64,000 bases of DNA from WLMZ01 sp963732585 (GCA_963732585.1 CAVSZY010000003.1:1426001-1490000), one strand, 5' to 3'; numbered from the stretch's first letter, positions 1 to 9,122 are shown. Translations and numbers: made by a program. Notes: generated by a model not told the origin, from the letters alone.

Positions 1-219
1 CAGTTGGCGGAAGGCAATGTGGGCGCGCTCGACGGCGGCAGTGACCAGATCATGTTCCTGGTGGGCGATGTGCAACAGGGCACCGTCGTCTTGCACGACC
101 ACCAGGCGGTCGCCGTCGACAAAGCTCTCCGCCAGCTGTGGCGACACGGCGGTGAAACGGTCGCCGCCGCACGGAATGATCTGGCCGGTGGTCAGCTGTG
201 TGAGACGGTTGTCAACCAT
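1..219 (-). CDS. N-terminal part of a protein cut by the window edge (possibly aldehyde-dehydrogenase-like)
   Basis: An ATG at 219 opens a frame of 73 codons that runs off the left edge without a stop. The visible N-terminus begins MVDNRLTQLTTGQIIPCGG and contains the segment GDRLVVVQDDGALLHIAHQE, followed by an alanine-rich helix. I do not recognise it firmly. The pattern of a short N-terminal extension, then a VVVQ strand and an alternating A-V-x-x-A helix, weakly recalls actinobacterial aldehyde dehydrogenase or glutamate-semialdehyde dehydrogenase-like proteins. It is divergent from the MBL-fold gene at 268, so the 48 bp between them must hold both start regions. The gene call is fairly sure; the function is not. 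Confidence 0.5.
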   Translation of the reverse strand, partial: MVDNRLTQLTTGQIIPCGGDRFTAVSPQLAESFVDGDRLVVVQDDGALLHIAHQEHDLVTAAVERAHIAFRQL

Positions 220-267
220 CGCACCAGCGTAGAGACATCGGGGTAGACGGCGGCATATCGTTGTCGC

Positions 268-963
268 ATGCCCGACGACGATCGCCTGTATTTCCGCCAA
301 CTGCTCTCCGGCCGTGACTTCGCCACGGGTGATCAAATGGCCGAGCAGATGGTCAACTTCGTCTACGCCATCGGCGATCGCAGCACGGGCGAGGCCGTGC
401 TGGTCGACCCTGCCTACGCCGTTGGCGACATTGTCGACATCGTCGAAGGAGATGGAATGACCGTCAGCGGGGTGCTTGCTACCCACTATCACGCCGACCA
501 CATCGGCGGATCGATCATGGGCTTCACCATCGAGGGTGTGGCCACGCTGCTGGAGCGCTGCAGCTGTCCGGTGCACGTCCAACAGGCGGAAACGCCGTGG
601 GTGACGCGCACCTCCGGCGTCAGCGCCGACGACCTGGTCGAACACGTCGGCGGCGACACGATCGCCGTCGGTTCGATCACGATCCAATGTCTGCACACTC
701 CCGGGCACACGCCGGGAAGCCAATGTTTCCTGGTCGACAACCGGCTGATCTCCGGCGACACGCTGTTTCTCGAAGGTTGTGGGCGCACCGACCTCCCGGG
801 TAGCGACCCTCGGCTGATGGCCGAGAGTCTGCGCATGCTTTCCAAGCTCGACGACGACGTCGTCGTGTACCCGGGCCACTGGTATTCGCACCCACGGTTC
901 GCTTCGATGGCCACCCTCAAGGACAGCAACTACGTTCTCGACCCGCGAGCCTGGGGTTTATAG
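268..963 (+). CDS. MBL-fold metallohydrolase (glyoxalase II / persulfide dioxygenase-like)
   Basis: A 231-residue metallo-beta-lactamase-fold protein. The metal-binding signature HYHADH is at about residues 72-77, followed by the second metal ligand region HTPGHTPGS, the SGDTLF strand-loop with the bridging Asp, and the C-terminal YPGHWY histidine. This set is typical of the glyoxalase II/ETHE1 subgroup, which hydrolyses thioesters or oxidises persulfides; the sequence alone does not decide the substrate. The length fits the family. The frame ends at 963 and overlaps the 3' end of the convergent yhhN gene by 6 bp. No signal peptide is visible, so it should be cytoplasmic. Confidence 0.88.
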   Translation: MPDDDRLYFRQLLSGRDFATGDQMAEQMVNFVYAIGDRSTGEAVLVDPAYAVGDIVDIVEGDGMTVSGVLATHYHADHIGGSIMGFTIEGVATLLERCSCPVHVQQAETPWVTRTSGVSADDLVEHVGGDTIAVGSITIQCLHTPGHTPGSQCFLVDNRLISGDTLFLEGCGRTDLPGSDPRLMAESLRMLSKLDDDVVVYPGHWYSHPRFASMATLKDSNYVLDPRAWGL

Positions 964-1603
964 GCTCACCGCCAGGCCGGCCAGGGCAACGTGGTAGGTG
1001 ACCATGACCGCCAACGGTTGCCAGCGGTGTTCGCGCACGAACCGTCCCCAGCCGAGCACCGTGTCGCTGACGACGAACGAGGAGGCGCCGACGATCGCCC
1101 ATCCCCGTCCGCTGAGTGCCGCAGCCACCGCCATCAACATGATCACGGCGAAGTAGACGATCACCGGCACGGTCATCGGAGCGTGCTCACGGCGCACGCT
1201 GGCAACGACCTTCGACCCGAACAGCGCGCCGTGAGCTGCCAGCACGATGACCATCGCCGCCACCCACCGCGACGGCTCCAAGCCAAGGGCGACGAAGACG
1301 GCGATGAACATGCGCGTGCCCCATGGCGAACGCCGCCAAACCAACGATGAACCGATCGACCGCTGGCAACAGGGCAATATCGCCGAGCAGGCAGAGGCCG
1401 AGGGCAATCAACGTCAGCGTCGTCGCCGCGCGGCCACCGTCGGCGGCGATGGCGATCCACATCATCAGCACGGTGGCGAGCGGCTTGGTGACCGTCTCCA
1501 ACTGCTGGCTCACGCGACTGCGGGTGGCTGCAGTCGGCAATGGCCGCCGCGACCACCAATTGGCCAGCGCGACGACTGCGGTGCAGAACAAGGCAAATGG
1601 CAT
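958..1603 (-). CDS. YhhN family membrane protein (lysoplasmalogenase-like), frameshifted in this sequence
   Basis: Two overlapping minus-strand frames together make one YhhN protein. The N-terminal half starts at ATG 1603 (MPFALFCTAVV) and reads to FAMGHA. The C-terminal half continues in the +1 frame from MFIAVFVAL to the stop at 958. Removing one base near 1308-1312 joins them into about 214 residues, the usual length of this multi-pass family, which includes eukaryotic lysoplasmalogenase TMEM86. Hydrophobic helices run through both halves. The break lies in a GCGC context and is probably a sequencing insertion rather than real decay, because both halves remain conserved. It follows the TSUP gene by 10 bp and is likely co-transcribed with it. 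Confidence 0.75.
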
Positions 1604-1613
1604 CGGTGACCCC

Positions 1614-2354
1614 CTAGAACGCCTTGGCCGCAGAACTGATTGCGGTGATCAACATCAGCACGTAGACGAGGATGCGGAAGCTTTCCTGGTTGAAGCGGGA
1701 GCGCAACGGGCTGCCGAGCATCAGTCCCACGCCGACGCTCGGCACCGCCACAGCGCACAGCGACAGTTCCTGGCGTCCGATCTTGCCCGTGGCGCCGAAG
1801 ATCGTCGCCGCTAACAGCCCGCTGACGAAGAAGATGATCGGCAACGACGATCGCACCTGCTCAGCGGGAAGATGGCGCGCCTGCATGCCCAAGACCACCG
1901 GCGGCCCGCTGGTGCCCAACGACGTGGCCAGAACCCCAGCGACAAACCCTGCGCCGAGATCCAAGGAGTTGCCGACATGTGCGAGGTTCAGTCCGCGGAT
2001 CAAGGCGACGACGGCGACGACGATCACTGCCGCCAGGATCAATCGCAGGGCACCGTCGCTGACCAGGTCGTAGACGAAAAACCCGAAGGGTGCGCCGACC
2101 AGACTGGCGATGCACATCCGTGAGGTCACGCCCGGCGCTCGTTGATGCCCGTAGCGCACCACCTGAAATCCGTTAGAAAGCAGCGCCAAGATGGTGGAGA
2201 TCACCACGGAACTGTGCAGGTCGATGACCAGCGCCATGAAGGGCACCGCCAGCAAACCGAAGCCGAAACCGGCAACAGCGGTGACCCCGGCGGCGAAGAC
2301 GATGATCACCATGATCCACAGGTAGTCGCTGGTGGCGACCGCCTCGGCGATCAC
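1614..2354 (-). CDS. TSUP-family membrane transporter (TauE/SafE-like)
   Basis: About 246 residues with some eight hydrophobic segments and the TSUP pattern: an N-terminal helix pair around GVTAVAGFGFGLLAVPFMAL, then a second homologous half around FVAGVLATSLGTSGPPVVLG. The family exports or imports sulfite, sulfoacetate and related organosulfur or carboxylic anions; the substrate here is unknown. I chose the GTG at 2354, whose GTGA overlaps the stop of the upstream Lrp gene by 4 bp, which suggests translational coupling. A TTG at 2366 in the same frame would add four residues. The neighbouring Lrp regulator suggests control by an amino acid or related metabolite. Confidence 0.85.
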   Translation of the reverse strand: MIAEAVATSDYLWIMVIIVFAAGVTAVAGFGFGLLAVPFMALVIDLHSSVVISTILALLSNGFQVVRYGHQRAPGVTSRMCIASLVGAPFGFFVYDLVSDGALRLILAAVIVVAVVALIRGLNLAHVGNSLDLGAGFVAGVLATSLGTSGPPVVLGMQARHLPAEQVRSSLPIIFFVSGLLAATIFGATGKIGRQELSLCAVAVPSVGVGLMLGSPLRSRFNQESFRILVYVLMLITAISSAAKAF

Positions 2355-2797
2355 CGCACCGCCCAATTGAAGCGATGGGTGTGGGTGCGGTAGTAGGGGA
2401 AGGCCTCGACGTCGCGCACGCCGACGATCGCCCGCACTTGGTCATTCAGCACCGAGAACAGCTCCTCCGTCGAGGAGCACACCACCTCGGCGAGGACATC
2501 GTAACCACCGGCGGCAAGCACGACATAGATCACCGAAGGCAGCGCCGCGAGCGCATCGGCAACCTCTTGTGCGTCGCGATCGACGCGGATGCACATCATC
2601 GCCATCGCCGTGTATCCGAGAGTCAACGGGTCGGTGACGGCCACAACCTGCACCACCCCAGACTCCGTCAGGCGTTGCACTCGCTGGCGCGTCGCCGCGG
2701 GCGAGAGGCCGACGATCGGGGCCAGATCGGCGTAACTGATGCGCCCGTCGCGCTGCATTTCGACGATGATCCGCTTGTCGACGCCGTCGAGATGCAC
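2351..2797 (-). CDS. Lrp/AsnC family transcriptional regulator
   Basis: A 148-residue protein with the two-domain Lrp architecture. The N-terminal winged helix (about residues 1-55) carries the recognition region LAPIVGLSPAATRQRVQRL. The C-terminal RAM/AsnC effector domain has the typical core YDVLAEVVCSSTEELF and an ending VRDVEAFPYYR. Members bind amino acids and form octamers or dimers that regulate transport and amino-acid metabolism. The GTG start at 2797 lies 2 bp after the stop of the aminotransferase gene. The order aminotransferase, Lrp, TSUP reads as one transcription unit, so local regulation of amine or amino-acid turnover is a fair inference. Confidence 0.9.
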   Translation of the reverse strand: MHLDGVDKRIIVEMQRDGRISYADLAPIVGLSPAATRQRVQRLTESGVVQVVAVTDPLTLGYTAMAMMCIRVDRDAQEVADALAALPSVIYVVLAAGGYDVLAEVVCSSTEELFSVLNDQVRAIVGVRDVEAFPYYRTHTHRFNWAVR

Positions 2798-2799
2798 AG

Positions 2800-4170
2800 C
2801 TATTTGTGTCCGACGAGCGCGGCGAGCGCCGCTGCAAAGACCATGGTGTGCTGATCGACGTCGGCGCGGCGATGTTGCGGCGACAGCAGCGCCATGTTGT
2901 GGAACGGGGTCAACAGGATGTCGCGGTTGATCGCCCAGAGGTGCATGAAATGCTCCAACGAGGTGTCACCGGCCAGCGCAGCATCGCGGCCATTGCGCGG
3001 TGGCGGACAGAACCAGTACTCGCCACGACATCCAAGCTGTTGCACATGCCACGGTAAACCGTTGTCGGCGATCACCCCGGCGACACCTGCTGTCCAGCGC
3101 GACGCCAACGGAATGGTGACGGCGAAGTCCTCGTCGCGCAAGGCGCACGACAGGGTGGCCTTCACCGCGGCCATCGCCAGGGCGTTGCCAGTCAAGGTTC
3201 CACCGACGCCGGAAGTATCGATCGAATTGGCCTGCACCGGGGAGCGAAGTCGCTCGCCGATCTCTGCGCTCATCCCGTAGGCCGCCACCGGCATGCCGCC
3301 ACCGATCGTCTTACCGATCACCAGAAAGTCCGGCTCCAGCCCCCACGCCGCGGTGGCGCCACCGGGGCCGACGCAGATCGTGTGGGTCTCGTCGATGATC
3401 AGCAGCGCTCCGTATTGGCGTGTCAGCCGACGAACGTGCTGCAGATAGCCGTCGTCGGGCAACACGATGCCGATGTTGGTCAGCGCAGGTTCCATCAACA
3501 CGGCGGCGACATCACCGTGTTTGAGCGCCTCCTCCATGTGCTCGATGTCGTTGAATTGCACGACGCGCGTTGTCACTGCGGGATCGACCTGTGGCCCGAG
3601 CGAGCCAGGTCGGGCGATGACCTTGCCGTCGTCATCGAGGACCGCAAACGTCTCGTCGACCGTGCCGTGGTAGCACCAGTCCATCACCAGGACCTTCGAG
3701 CGGCCGGTGAGATGGCGGGCGAAACGAAGCACAAATCGATTGGCGTCGGTGGCTGTCATCGCCATTTGCCACAACGGCAAGCCAAATCGGCGGGTGAGCT
3801 CTGCCCCGACCCAGGCCGCATCTTCGTTCGGCAACATCGTGGTGATGCCGCGCTGCGCCTGGGCGTAGAGGGCGTCGGCGACCTGTGGCAAGGCATGCCC
3901 GGCCATCGCCCCGGTGTCTCCGAGGCAGAAGTCGATGTACTGGTTTCCGTCGACATCACGAAAGTGACCACCGTGCGCCTCGTCAAAGCTCAACGGAAAC
4001 GGTCCCGCCCAGCGCGTCATCCAGGGCATCGGCACCCCACCGAGCAGGTGCGCCGCGGCCTGTCTCCACAGGTCCCGGGAACGTGCGTTGCGGCGCTCGA
4101 ACTCGGCTGTTTCTGCCACCAGCAAACTCGTCAAACGGTTGCGATCGATGCCTGTCACGATCGAGAACAT
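2800..4170 (-). CDS. class III PLP-dependent aminotransferase (glutamate-1-semialdehyde aminomutase-like)
   Basis: About 456 residues of an aspartate-aminotransferase-fold, class III (GSAM-like) enzyme. Visible landmarks are the substrate-domain motif GHFRDVDGNQYIDFCLGDTG, the cofactor aspartate in IIDETHT, and the Schiff-base lysine in IGKTIGGGMP. The reaction would be transamination or amino shift on a small amino acid or amine using PLP. It differs from true HemL in the CLGDTGAM segment, so I do not assign a tetrapyrrole role. I chose the ATG at 4170 (MFSIVTGIDR), which leaves 41 bp before the divergent LigD-like start at 4212; the frame is open further upstream and would overlap that gene. 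Confidence 0.85.
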   Translation of the reverse strand: MFSIVTGIDRNRLTSLLVAETAEFERRNARSRDLWRQAAAHLLGGVPMPWMTRWAGPFPLSFDEAHGGHFRDVDGNQYIDFCLGDTGAMAGHALPQVADALYAQAQRGITTMLPNEDAAWVGAELTRRFGLPLWQMAMTATDANRFVLRFARHLTGRSKVLVMDWCYHGTVDETFAVLDDDGKVIARPGSLGPQVDPAVTTRVVQFNDIEHMEEALKHGDVAAVLMEPALTNIGIVLPDDGYLQHVRRLTRQYGALLIIDETHTICVGPGGATAAWGLEPDFLVIGKTIGGGMPVAAYGMSAEIGERLRSPVQANSIDTSGVGGTLTGNALAMAAVKATLSCALRDEDFAVTIPLASRWTAGVAGVIADNGLPWHVQQLGCRGEYWFCPPPRNGRDAALAGDTSLEHFMHLWAINRDILLTPFHNMALLSPQHRRADVDQHTMVFAAALAALVGHK

Positions 4171-4211
4171 AGCACCGGCACCCATCGGCGATTGTTCCGG
4201 TTGCGGCTGAT

Positions 4212-5273
4212 ATGGCGCCAGCAGAGCGTGTTGCATTCTCCGCTAAGTTCGCGGACGTGCCACCGTCTGCAGAACTCCATATCACTGTGGCAGGCCATGA
4301 GCTGACGATCACCAGTCCCGACAAGGTCTACTTTCCTGATCGCCAGACCACCAAGCGTCAGCTGATCGAGTTCTACCTGGCCATCGGTGAGCCACTCATG
4401 CGGGCGATGCGCAACCGCCCCGTGCTCCTGCAGCGCTTTCCCAATGGCTCCCCGGGAAGTTCGTTCTTTCAAAAGCGAATTCCCGACAGCGCCCCGGAAT
4501 GGTTGTCGACGGTCGAGGTGTCGACGCCCAACGGCACCGTTTCGCGGGCCTTGGTGATCGCCGACCTCGCCCATTTCGTCTGGGCCGTCAATCTCGGATG
4601 CCTCGGGTTTCACAGTTGGCCGGTCCGGGCGGATGACATCGAGCGCGTCGACGAGTTGCGCATCGACCTCGATCCGCAGCCTGGCACCTCATTCGTGATG
4701 GCCCAAGAGACCGCGGCCGAGGTTGCTCGCCTCTTCGCTGAACTCGGCGTGCGCGGGTTTATCAAGACCACCGGCAATCGGGGGCTCCATGTCTACGTGC
4801 GCCTTGGCCCATCGTGGGATGCCTACGCGGTTCGGTCCGCAGCCGTAGCGGTCGCTCGCGAGCTTGAGCGGCGGCGACCAGATCTGATCACCGCGGCGTG
4901 GTGGAAAGAGCAGCGCGGCGAACGGATCTTCATCGATTACAACCAGAACGCGCCGCACAAGACGGTCTTCGCTCCCTGGTCGGTTCGGGCCCGCGACCAC
5001 GCCCCAGTGTCCTGCCCGTTCGAGTGGTCGGAGTTGGAGCGCATCGATCCCAACGCACTGACGACTGCGACGGTGCCTGAGCGTCTGCAACATGACGGCG
5101 ATCCCTGGGCATCGATGGACGACGTGGCGCAATCGCTCGAGCCCTTTCTCGAACTCGTGCGACGCGATCAAGCTGCTGGCCTCGACGACGCACCCTGGCC
5201 ACCCGTCTATCCGAAGATGGCCAACGAGCCGGCTCGGGTCGCCCCGAGCCGCGCAAAAAAGCGAGCAACCTAA
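4212..5273 (+). CDS. stand-alone LigD-type DNA polymerase/primase (non-homologous end joining family)
   Basis: A 353-residue protein of the archaeo-eukaryotic primase superfamily as found in the polymerase domain of bacterial LigD. Landmarks are the N-terminal LTITSPDKVYFP, the catalytic acidic pair in LRIDLDPQPGT, the nucleotide-binding GNRGLHVYVRL and the conserved IDYNQNAPHKT followed by the APWSVRA segment. It lacks the ligase and phosphoesterase domains of full LigD and ends in a basic tail. Family members add ribonucleotides during end joining with Ku; no ku gene is in this window. A GTG at 4257 is an alternative start. Its 3' end overlaps the convergent methyltransferase by 4 bp. Confidence 0.9.
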   Translation: MAPAERVAFSAKFADVPPSAELHITVAGHELTITSPDKVYFPDRQTTKRQLIEFYLAIGEPLMRAMRNRPVLLQRFPNGSPGSSFFQKRIPDSAPEWLSTVEVSTPNGTVSRALVIADLAHFVWAVNLGCLGFHSWPVRADDIERVDELRIDLDPQPGTSFVMAQETAAEVARLFAELGVRGFIKTTGNRGLHVYVRLGPSWDAYAVRSAAVAVARELERRRPDLITAAWWKEQRGERIFIDYNQNAPHKTVFAPWSVRARDHAPVSCPFEWSELERIDPNALTTATVPERLQHDGDPWASMDDVAQSLEPFLELVRRDQAAGLDDAPWPPVYPKMANEPARVAPSRAKKRAT

Positions 5274-6277
5274 CTCGAACGGCGGCCCCTGCTGCGGCGG
5301 CGCTCGCCGCCATCCTCGGTTGGCGCCGAGTTGGTCAGCGGACCGGTCGCGGCAACGATGTCCTCGATGGTCGGAGCCAATCCAGGCCGATGCGTATCGA
5401 TCGCCTGACGCATCGCCGCGAGGTGCGTCGGCGACGTCCCGCAGCAACCGCCAACGATGCGCGCGCCCCCGTCGACCGCCAACCCAGCGTATGCGGCCAT
5501 CACGAGCTCGTTGCCGCTGTAGTAGATCTCGGCGCCGCGGAACTGTGGCACGCCGCAGTTTCCTTTGGTGATGAATACCCGCTCGGCATCATCGCCGCGC
5601 ATCGACAACAGTGTCACCAAGATGTCGCTGGCGCCAACGCCACAGTTGGCCCCGATCGCCACAGGTTGTGGATCAAGCCCAGCGAACACTTCCGGCGTCG
5701 CTGCTGGGGTGATGCCCATCATCGTGCGGCCGGCGGTGTCGAACGACATCGTCGCGGTGTACGGCATGTCGGCGTCGATCGCGGCCTGCGCTGCGGCACG
5801 AACCTCTTCGGCTGCAGACATCGTCTCGATCCAGATGACATCGGCACCGCCGGCCTTGAGACCGTCGATTTCGGTACGGAACGAGGCCACGGCGGCGTCG
5901 TGAGTCAGCGCGCCGAGCGGTTCGAACAGTTCTCCGGTGGGTCCGACGCTGCCGGCAACGACCACTGGGCGGTCGCTACCGTCGGCTACCTGGCGGGCCA
6001 GTTCAGCAGCTCGCTGGGCAATTTCGAACGCCCGGTCCTGCGCGTTGTGCAGCTTCAGGCGATGGGCGTTGCAGCCGAAGGTGTTCGTCAGAATGATGTC
6101 GGCACCGGCGTCGACGAATCGTTGATGGAGCGCCTTCACCTTTTCTGGGGCATCGAAATTCCAGAACTCCGGTGGCTCACCTGGCCCGAGTCCGGCCTCG
6201 AAATAGTTCGTGCCGGTGGCACCATCGGCGAGCAGCACGGCTCTCGTGCTCAACAACGCGGCGAGAGATGTTCGCAT
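5270..6277 (-). CDS. homocysteine S-methyltransferase family protein
   Basis: A 335-residue TIM-barrel methyltransferase of the homocysteine S-methyltransferase/MetH N-domain family. The N-terminus has the family motif LADGATGTNYFEAG. The zinc-binding cysteines are visible as ANCGVG and the paired cysteines in VGGCCGTSP near the C-terminus. Such enzymes transfer a methyl group from betaine, S-methylmethionine or methyl-cobalamin to homocysteine to give methionine; the methyl donor cannot be told here. The start at ATG 6277 is preceded by AGAAGGA. The C-terminal tail is arginine- and serine-rich and variable. It stands alone, with 69 bp between it and the YceH gene upstream. Confidence 0.87.
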   Translation of the reverse strand: MRTSLAALLSTRAVLLADGATGTNYFEAGLGPGEPPEFWNFDAPEKVKALHQRFVDAGADIILTNTFGCNAHRLKLHNAQDRAFEIAQRAAELARQVADGSDRPVVVAGSVGPTGELFEPLGALTHDAAVASFRTEIDGLKAGGADVIWIETMSAAEEVRAAAQAAIDADMPYTATMSFDTAGRTMMGITPAATPEVFAGLDPQPVAIGANCGVGASDILVTLLSMRGDDAERVFITKGNCGVPQFRGAEIYYSGNELVMAAYAGLAVDGGARIVGGCCGTSPTHLAAMRQAIDTHRPGLAPTIEDIVAATGPLTNSAPTEDGGERRRSRGRRSS

Positions 6278-6346
6278 GGCAATGTCCTTCTGGTATCGAA
6301 TAGCTGCCCGGACCTGCGGGCTAACGGCAAATGTCAGTATGGCGGC

Positions 6347-6961
6347 TCAGTCGCCGAGAAGGTCGCCAAGCGCTGTCTCCAGGCGAGCAACGCGGGCTTC
6401 CAGTTCATCGATTCGCTGCGAGGCAGAGCCGCTCGGCGCAATGGCTTGGGGCCGACCCGACGCCTGTTGCAGCTCGTCAGCGATGAGTTGCTGCCAGCGC
6501 GGCTCCTTTTGTCCGGCTGCACGGTCCTGCAGCGCCGCCTGCGGGGCCTCGCAGCGTGCCAGTTCGTCGAGTACCCGCTCAACCGCGTCCACCGAGTTGA
6601 ACTCCAGCAGGCGCTCGCTGCGGGTCCGTAGCTCACCACTCGTCTGCGGGCCACGCAGTAGCAACAAGGTGATCACCGCTCGCTGCCCGGGGGTCCATCG
6701 ATAGCGTTCATCGGCCACCTGTCGATAGCGCGTCACGCTGCGGCCGTGCGACGGATGCACCACTCGCGCCAGGCCAGCGGCCTTCAGAGTGACGATTGCG
6801 GCCTCGACATCAGCAACGTCAACCACCATCACCGGCTCCCGGGAACTCGACTGGTTGCAGGCCAACATCAAGGCGTTGAGCGTCAGCGGATACTGATCCG
6901 GGGTGGTCGACTCCTTTTCTAGAAGGCACCCCAACACACGACCTTCGATAGGTGTCAACAT
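6347..6961 (-). CDS. YceH family (DUF480) winged-helix protein
   Basis: About 204 residues matching the DUF480/YceH family. It opens LTPIEGRVLGCLLEKE, continues with PDQYPLTLNALMLACNQ and contains the second winged-helix domain around LLLRGPQTSGELR. It ends in a short coiled coil (IDELEARVARLETAL). The molecular function of the family is not established. I chose ATG 6961, which is preceded by AGGGTG; a GTG at 6970 would lie just after the stop of the transglutaminase-like gene. It is downstream of, and nearly contiguous with, the MoxR/DUF58 operon and may be co-transcribed with it. Confidence 0.85.
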   Translation of the reverse strand: MLTPIEGRVLGCLLEKESTTPDQYPLTLNALMLACNQSSSREPVMVVDVADVEAAIVTLKAAGLARVVHPSHGRSVTRYRQVADERYRWTPGQRAVITLLLLRGPQTSGELRTRSERLLEFNSVDAVERVLDELARCEAPQAALQDRAAGQKEPRWQQLIADELQQASGRPQAIAPSGSASQRIDELEARVARLETALGDLLGD

Positions 6962-6971
6962 GCACGGCACC

Positions 6972-9122
6972 CTAACGTTTTGCTGCTCGCCGCCGCGTTC
7001 TTTCCGGGTTGTCTCTGCGCAGCGATCGCAAGCTGAGGCGCGCCCGCCAATATTTGATCAGACCGAACTCATCGGCCGACCGCTTGTCGAGCTCATCGAC
7101 GTAACTCCACGGCTGCGTTTTGGGCTTCTCGCGGGTCATGCCTTGTGGACGGAAAACAGCCTCGGTTGCCAGTGCCGCGAGGGGCTCGAGTTCACGGGCG
7201 ATCTCGCCGATCTGGCCTGTGTTGCGTTGCAGCACCTCGCGATCGGTCAACGCTGGCGAGGCATCGGCACCGAAATCGACAAGCACGTCGACGCCTGTGC
7301 GAAACGCGCCGAGCGCGTTCTCGCGTGGATCGCCGGGCGCAGCACGGATTCGCCGCCGCCGCCGTTTGAGAAAGAGCACACCGACGACGTAGGCGATCGG
7401 AGCAAGAATGAGCAGTCCGATGCCGGTCGTCGCGGCAACGACCGCGAAGGACACGCCCCCGCCCACGGCCTCGATCGGGGCTTGCTCGTCATTCTCGCGA
7501 TCGGTCGGGATCGAATCCGGTGGTGGCTCGATCGTCGATGGAGGCGGCACGCTGGCATCATCCTCGATCGCCGCGATCGCTCCGCTGCCGATCGAGGGAT
7601 TCTGGATCGCCTCACCGGTTGGCAACGGATCGAAGGGTACCCAGCCAATTCCTTCGAACTCAACCTCCGGCCAAGCCACGGCCGTGTTGGACATCGCCAG
7701 AGTGCCGCTTCCATCACCTGCCGCTGTCGAGTCGAACCCGACGGCGATTCGCACGGGCAACCCAATACCTGCGGCGAGTAAGGCATAGGCGGCGACGAAT
7801 TGTTCGTCGCGGCCACGGCGGCTGTCGAGCAGGAAGAGCTCTTCGACCACCAATGAATGACCGGCTGGACTGGTCTCGTCGAGGGTGAACTGTTCGCGCA
7901 GATAGGTCGCCAAACGCTCCGCTCGGGCAAAGTCAGATTGCGCACCCGCCGTCACGGTCGTGCCCAGTTCGAGCAACTGCGGATTGAGTTCGACACCAGC
8001 GACAAAGGGCGAGCGTGCCGTGGCGGCCTTGGCTCCCGCCAGTTGCGCCGGAGTGAAGGTGCGCGGCTCGATGGTGATCTGGTACTGGGTGCCGCCCGCG
8101 GGTCGGGCCTCGGCCAGAAACGCGCTGGTGCCACGATCTACCCGAACCGGTTGCGAGATGCGCACCGTGCCGTCGGGCGCTGGGTACCACAAGGTGTCGA
8201 GGTCGCCGATGGTGACCGAGATCTCATCGGTGTCGATGCCCTCCTCGACCTGGGCAATCTCGTTGCTCGCACGGCGATAATCATCGGCGGGCATCCAGGT
8301 TCGCCCGTCGTAGCGTGTCAAGCCAACAAGTCGCCAACGGGTAGCCACGGCCGAGTCGGTGCTAAACACGGCGTTTGCCGGTGTTCGTGTCCGCCACTCG
8401 TCGAGGCGGGCCAAGGGGCTGATGCCAACATCGGGTTGCTCAGCGTCATTGACCGCAGCTCGGGGGTCGAATCGCGTGGCATCGCGCCATCCGTTCATGA
8501 CGATCGGCACAGCGGCGAGCAGCAATGTGACTGCAACAAGAATGCTGACCCGGGTAGTAGAGAACCTGACCGAGGACTGCGAGCGCATCACCGCCAGGGC
8601 GGCGAGGGCGTACAGCGCGAGGTACCATCCCGACGGCGCTCCTGCCTCGGATGCCAAGAGCGCACAGAGACCTATGAGACCAAGCGACGGCAACAGCCCA
8701 GTCAGGGCGACGAAACGGGTCGCCAACACCACGCTCAGCATCGCCGCCAGACAGCAGAGCATCGTGATCGCTGCCACACCGCCGATCAGCGGTGGAGACG
8801 GCCATACCGCAGCGACGACGTCGCTGATACCGGAGGTAAATGCCGACCCAAGATCGGCACCATCTCCGTCTTCGAGAACAACCGTGAGGTATCCGACCGC
8901 AGTCACCACCGCGGCGATCGATGCCGACAACCAGAACCAATGGAGCCGGTGGAGCAACAGCGCCACCACGCCACACCATGACATCAGCACGAGAGTTCGC
9001 TCCAGGGAGTAGCCCTCGGCGAAGATTCGGTTGGTGAGCACAGCCGCAATCAAGGCGGCGACCAGCGCGCTCGTCGCCCGTAACAGACTGTTGACCGAGA
9101 GGACGGAGAAGAACCTGTTCAT
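6972..9122 (-). CDS. transglutaminase-fold membrane protein (TgpA-like) lacking catalytic Cys and His
   Basis: About 716 residues: an N-terminal block of six or more transmembrane helices (about residues 1-215), an extracytoplasmic region, a transglutaminase-like core at about 435-510, a proline/acid-rich linker, one more transmembrane helix and a basic cytoplasmic tail. The core aligns with the usual RRGxCEQF...GIPARxVxGF and HAWPEV...WVPFDP motifs. Here it reads RRGRDEQF and VAWPEV, so the catalytic Cys is Asp and the His is Val; only the Asp of FDPLP remains. It is therefore predicted to have no protease or crosslinking activity of the usual type. The start at 9122 overlaps the DUF58 stop as ATGA. 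Confidence 0.88.
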   Translation of the reverse strand: MNRFFSVLSVNSLLRATSALVAALIAAVLTNRIFAEGYSLERTLVLMSWCGVVALLLHRLHWFWLSASIAAVVTAVGYLTVVLEDGDGADLGSAFTSGISDVVAAVWPSPPLIGGVAAITMLCCLAAMLSVVLATRFVALTGLLPSLGLIGLCALLASEAGAPSGWYLALYALAALAVMRSQSSVRFSTTRVSILVAVTLLLAAVPIVMNGWRDATRFDPRAAVNDAEQPDVGISPLARLDEWRTRTPANAVFSTDSAVATRWRLVGLTRYDGRTWMPADDYRRASNEIAQVEEGIDTDEISVTIGDLDTLWYPAPDGTVRISQPVRVDRGTSAFLAEARPAGGTQYQITIEPRTFTPAQLAGAKAATARSPFVAGVELNPQLLELGTTVTAGAQSDFARAERLATYLREQFTLDETSPAGHSLVVEELFLLDSRRGRDEQFVAAYALLAAGIGLPVRIAVGFDSTAAGDGSGTLAMSNTAVAWPEVEFEGIGWVPFDPLPTGEAIQNPSIGSGAIAAIEDDASVPPPSTIEPPPDSIPTDRENDEQAPIEAVGGGVSFAVVAATTGIGLLILAPIAYVVGVLFLKRRRRRIRAAPGDPRENALGAFRTGVDVLVDFGADASPALTDREVLQRNTGQIGEIARELEPLAALATEAVFRPQGMTREKPKTQPWSYVDELDKRSADEFGLIKYWRARLSLRSLRRDNPERTRRRAAKR

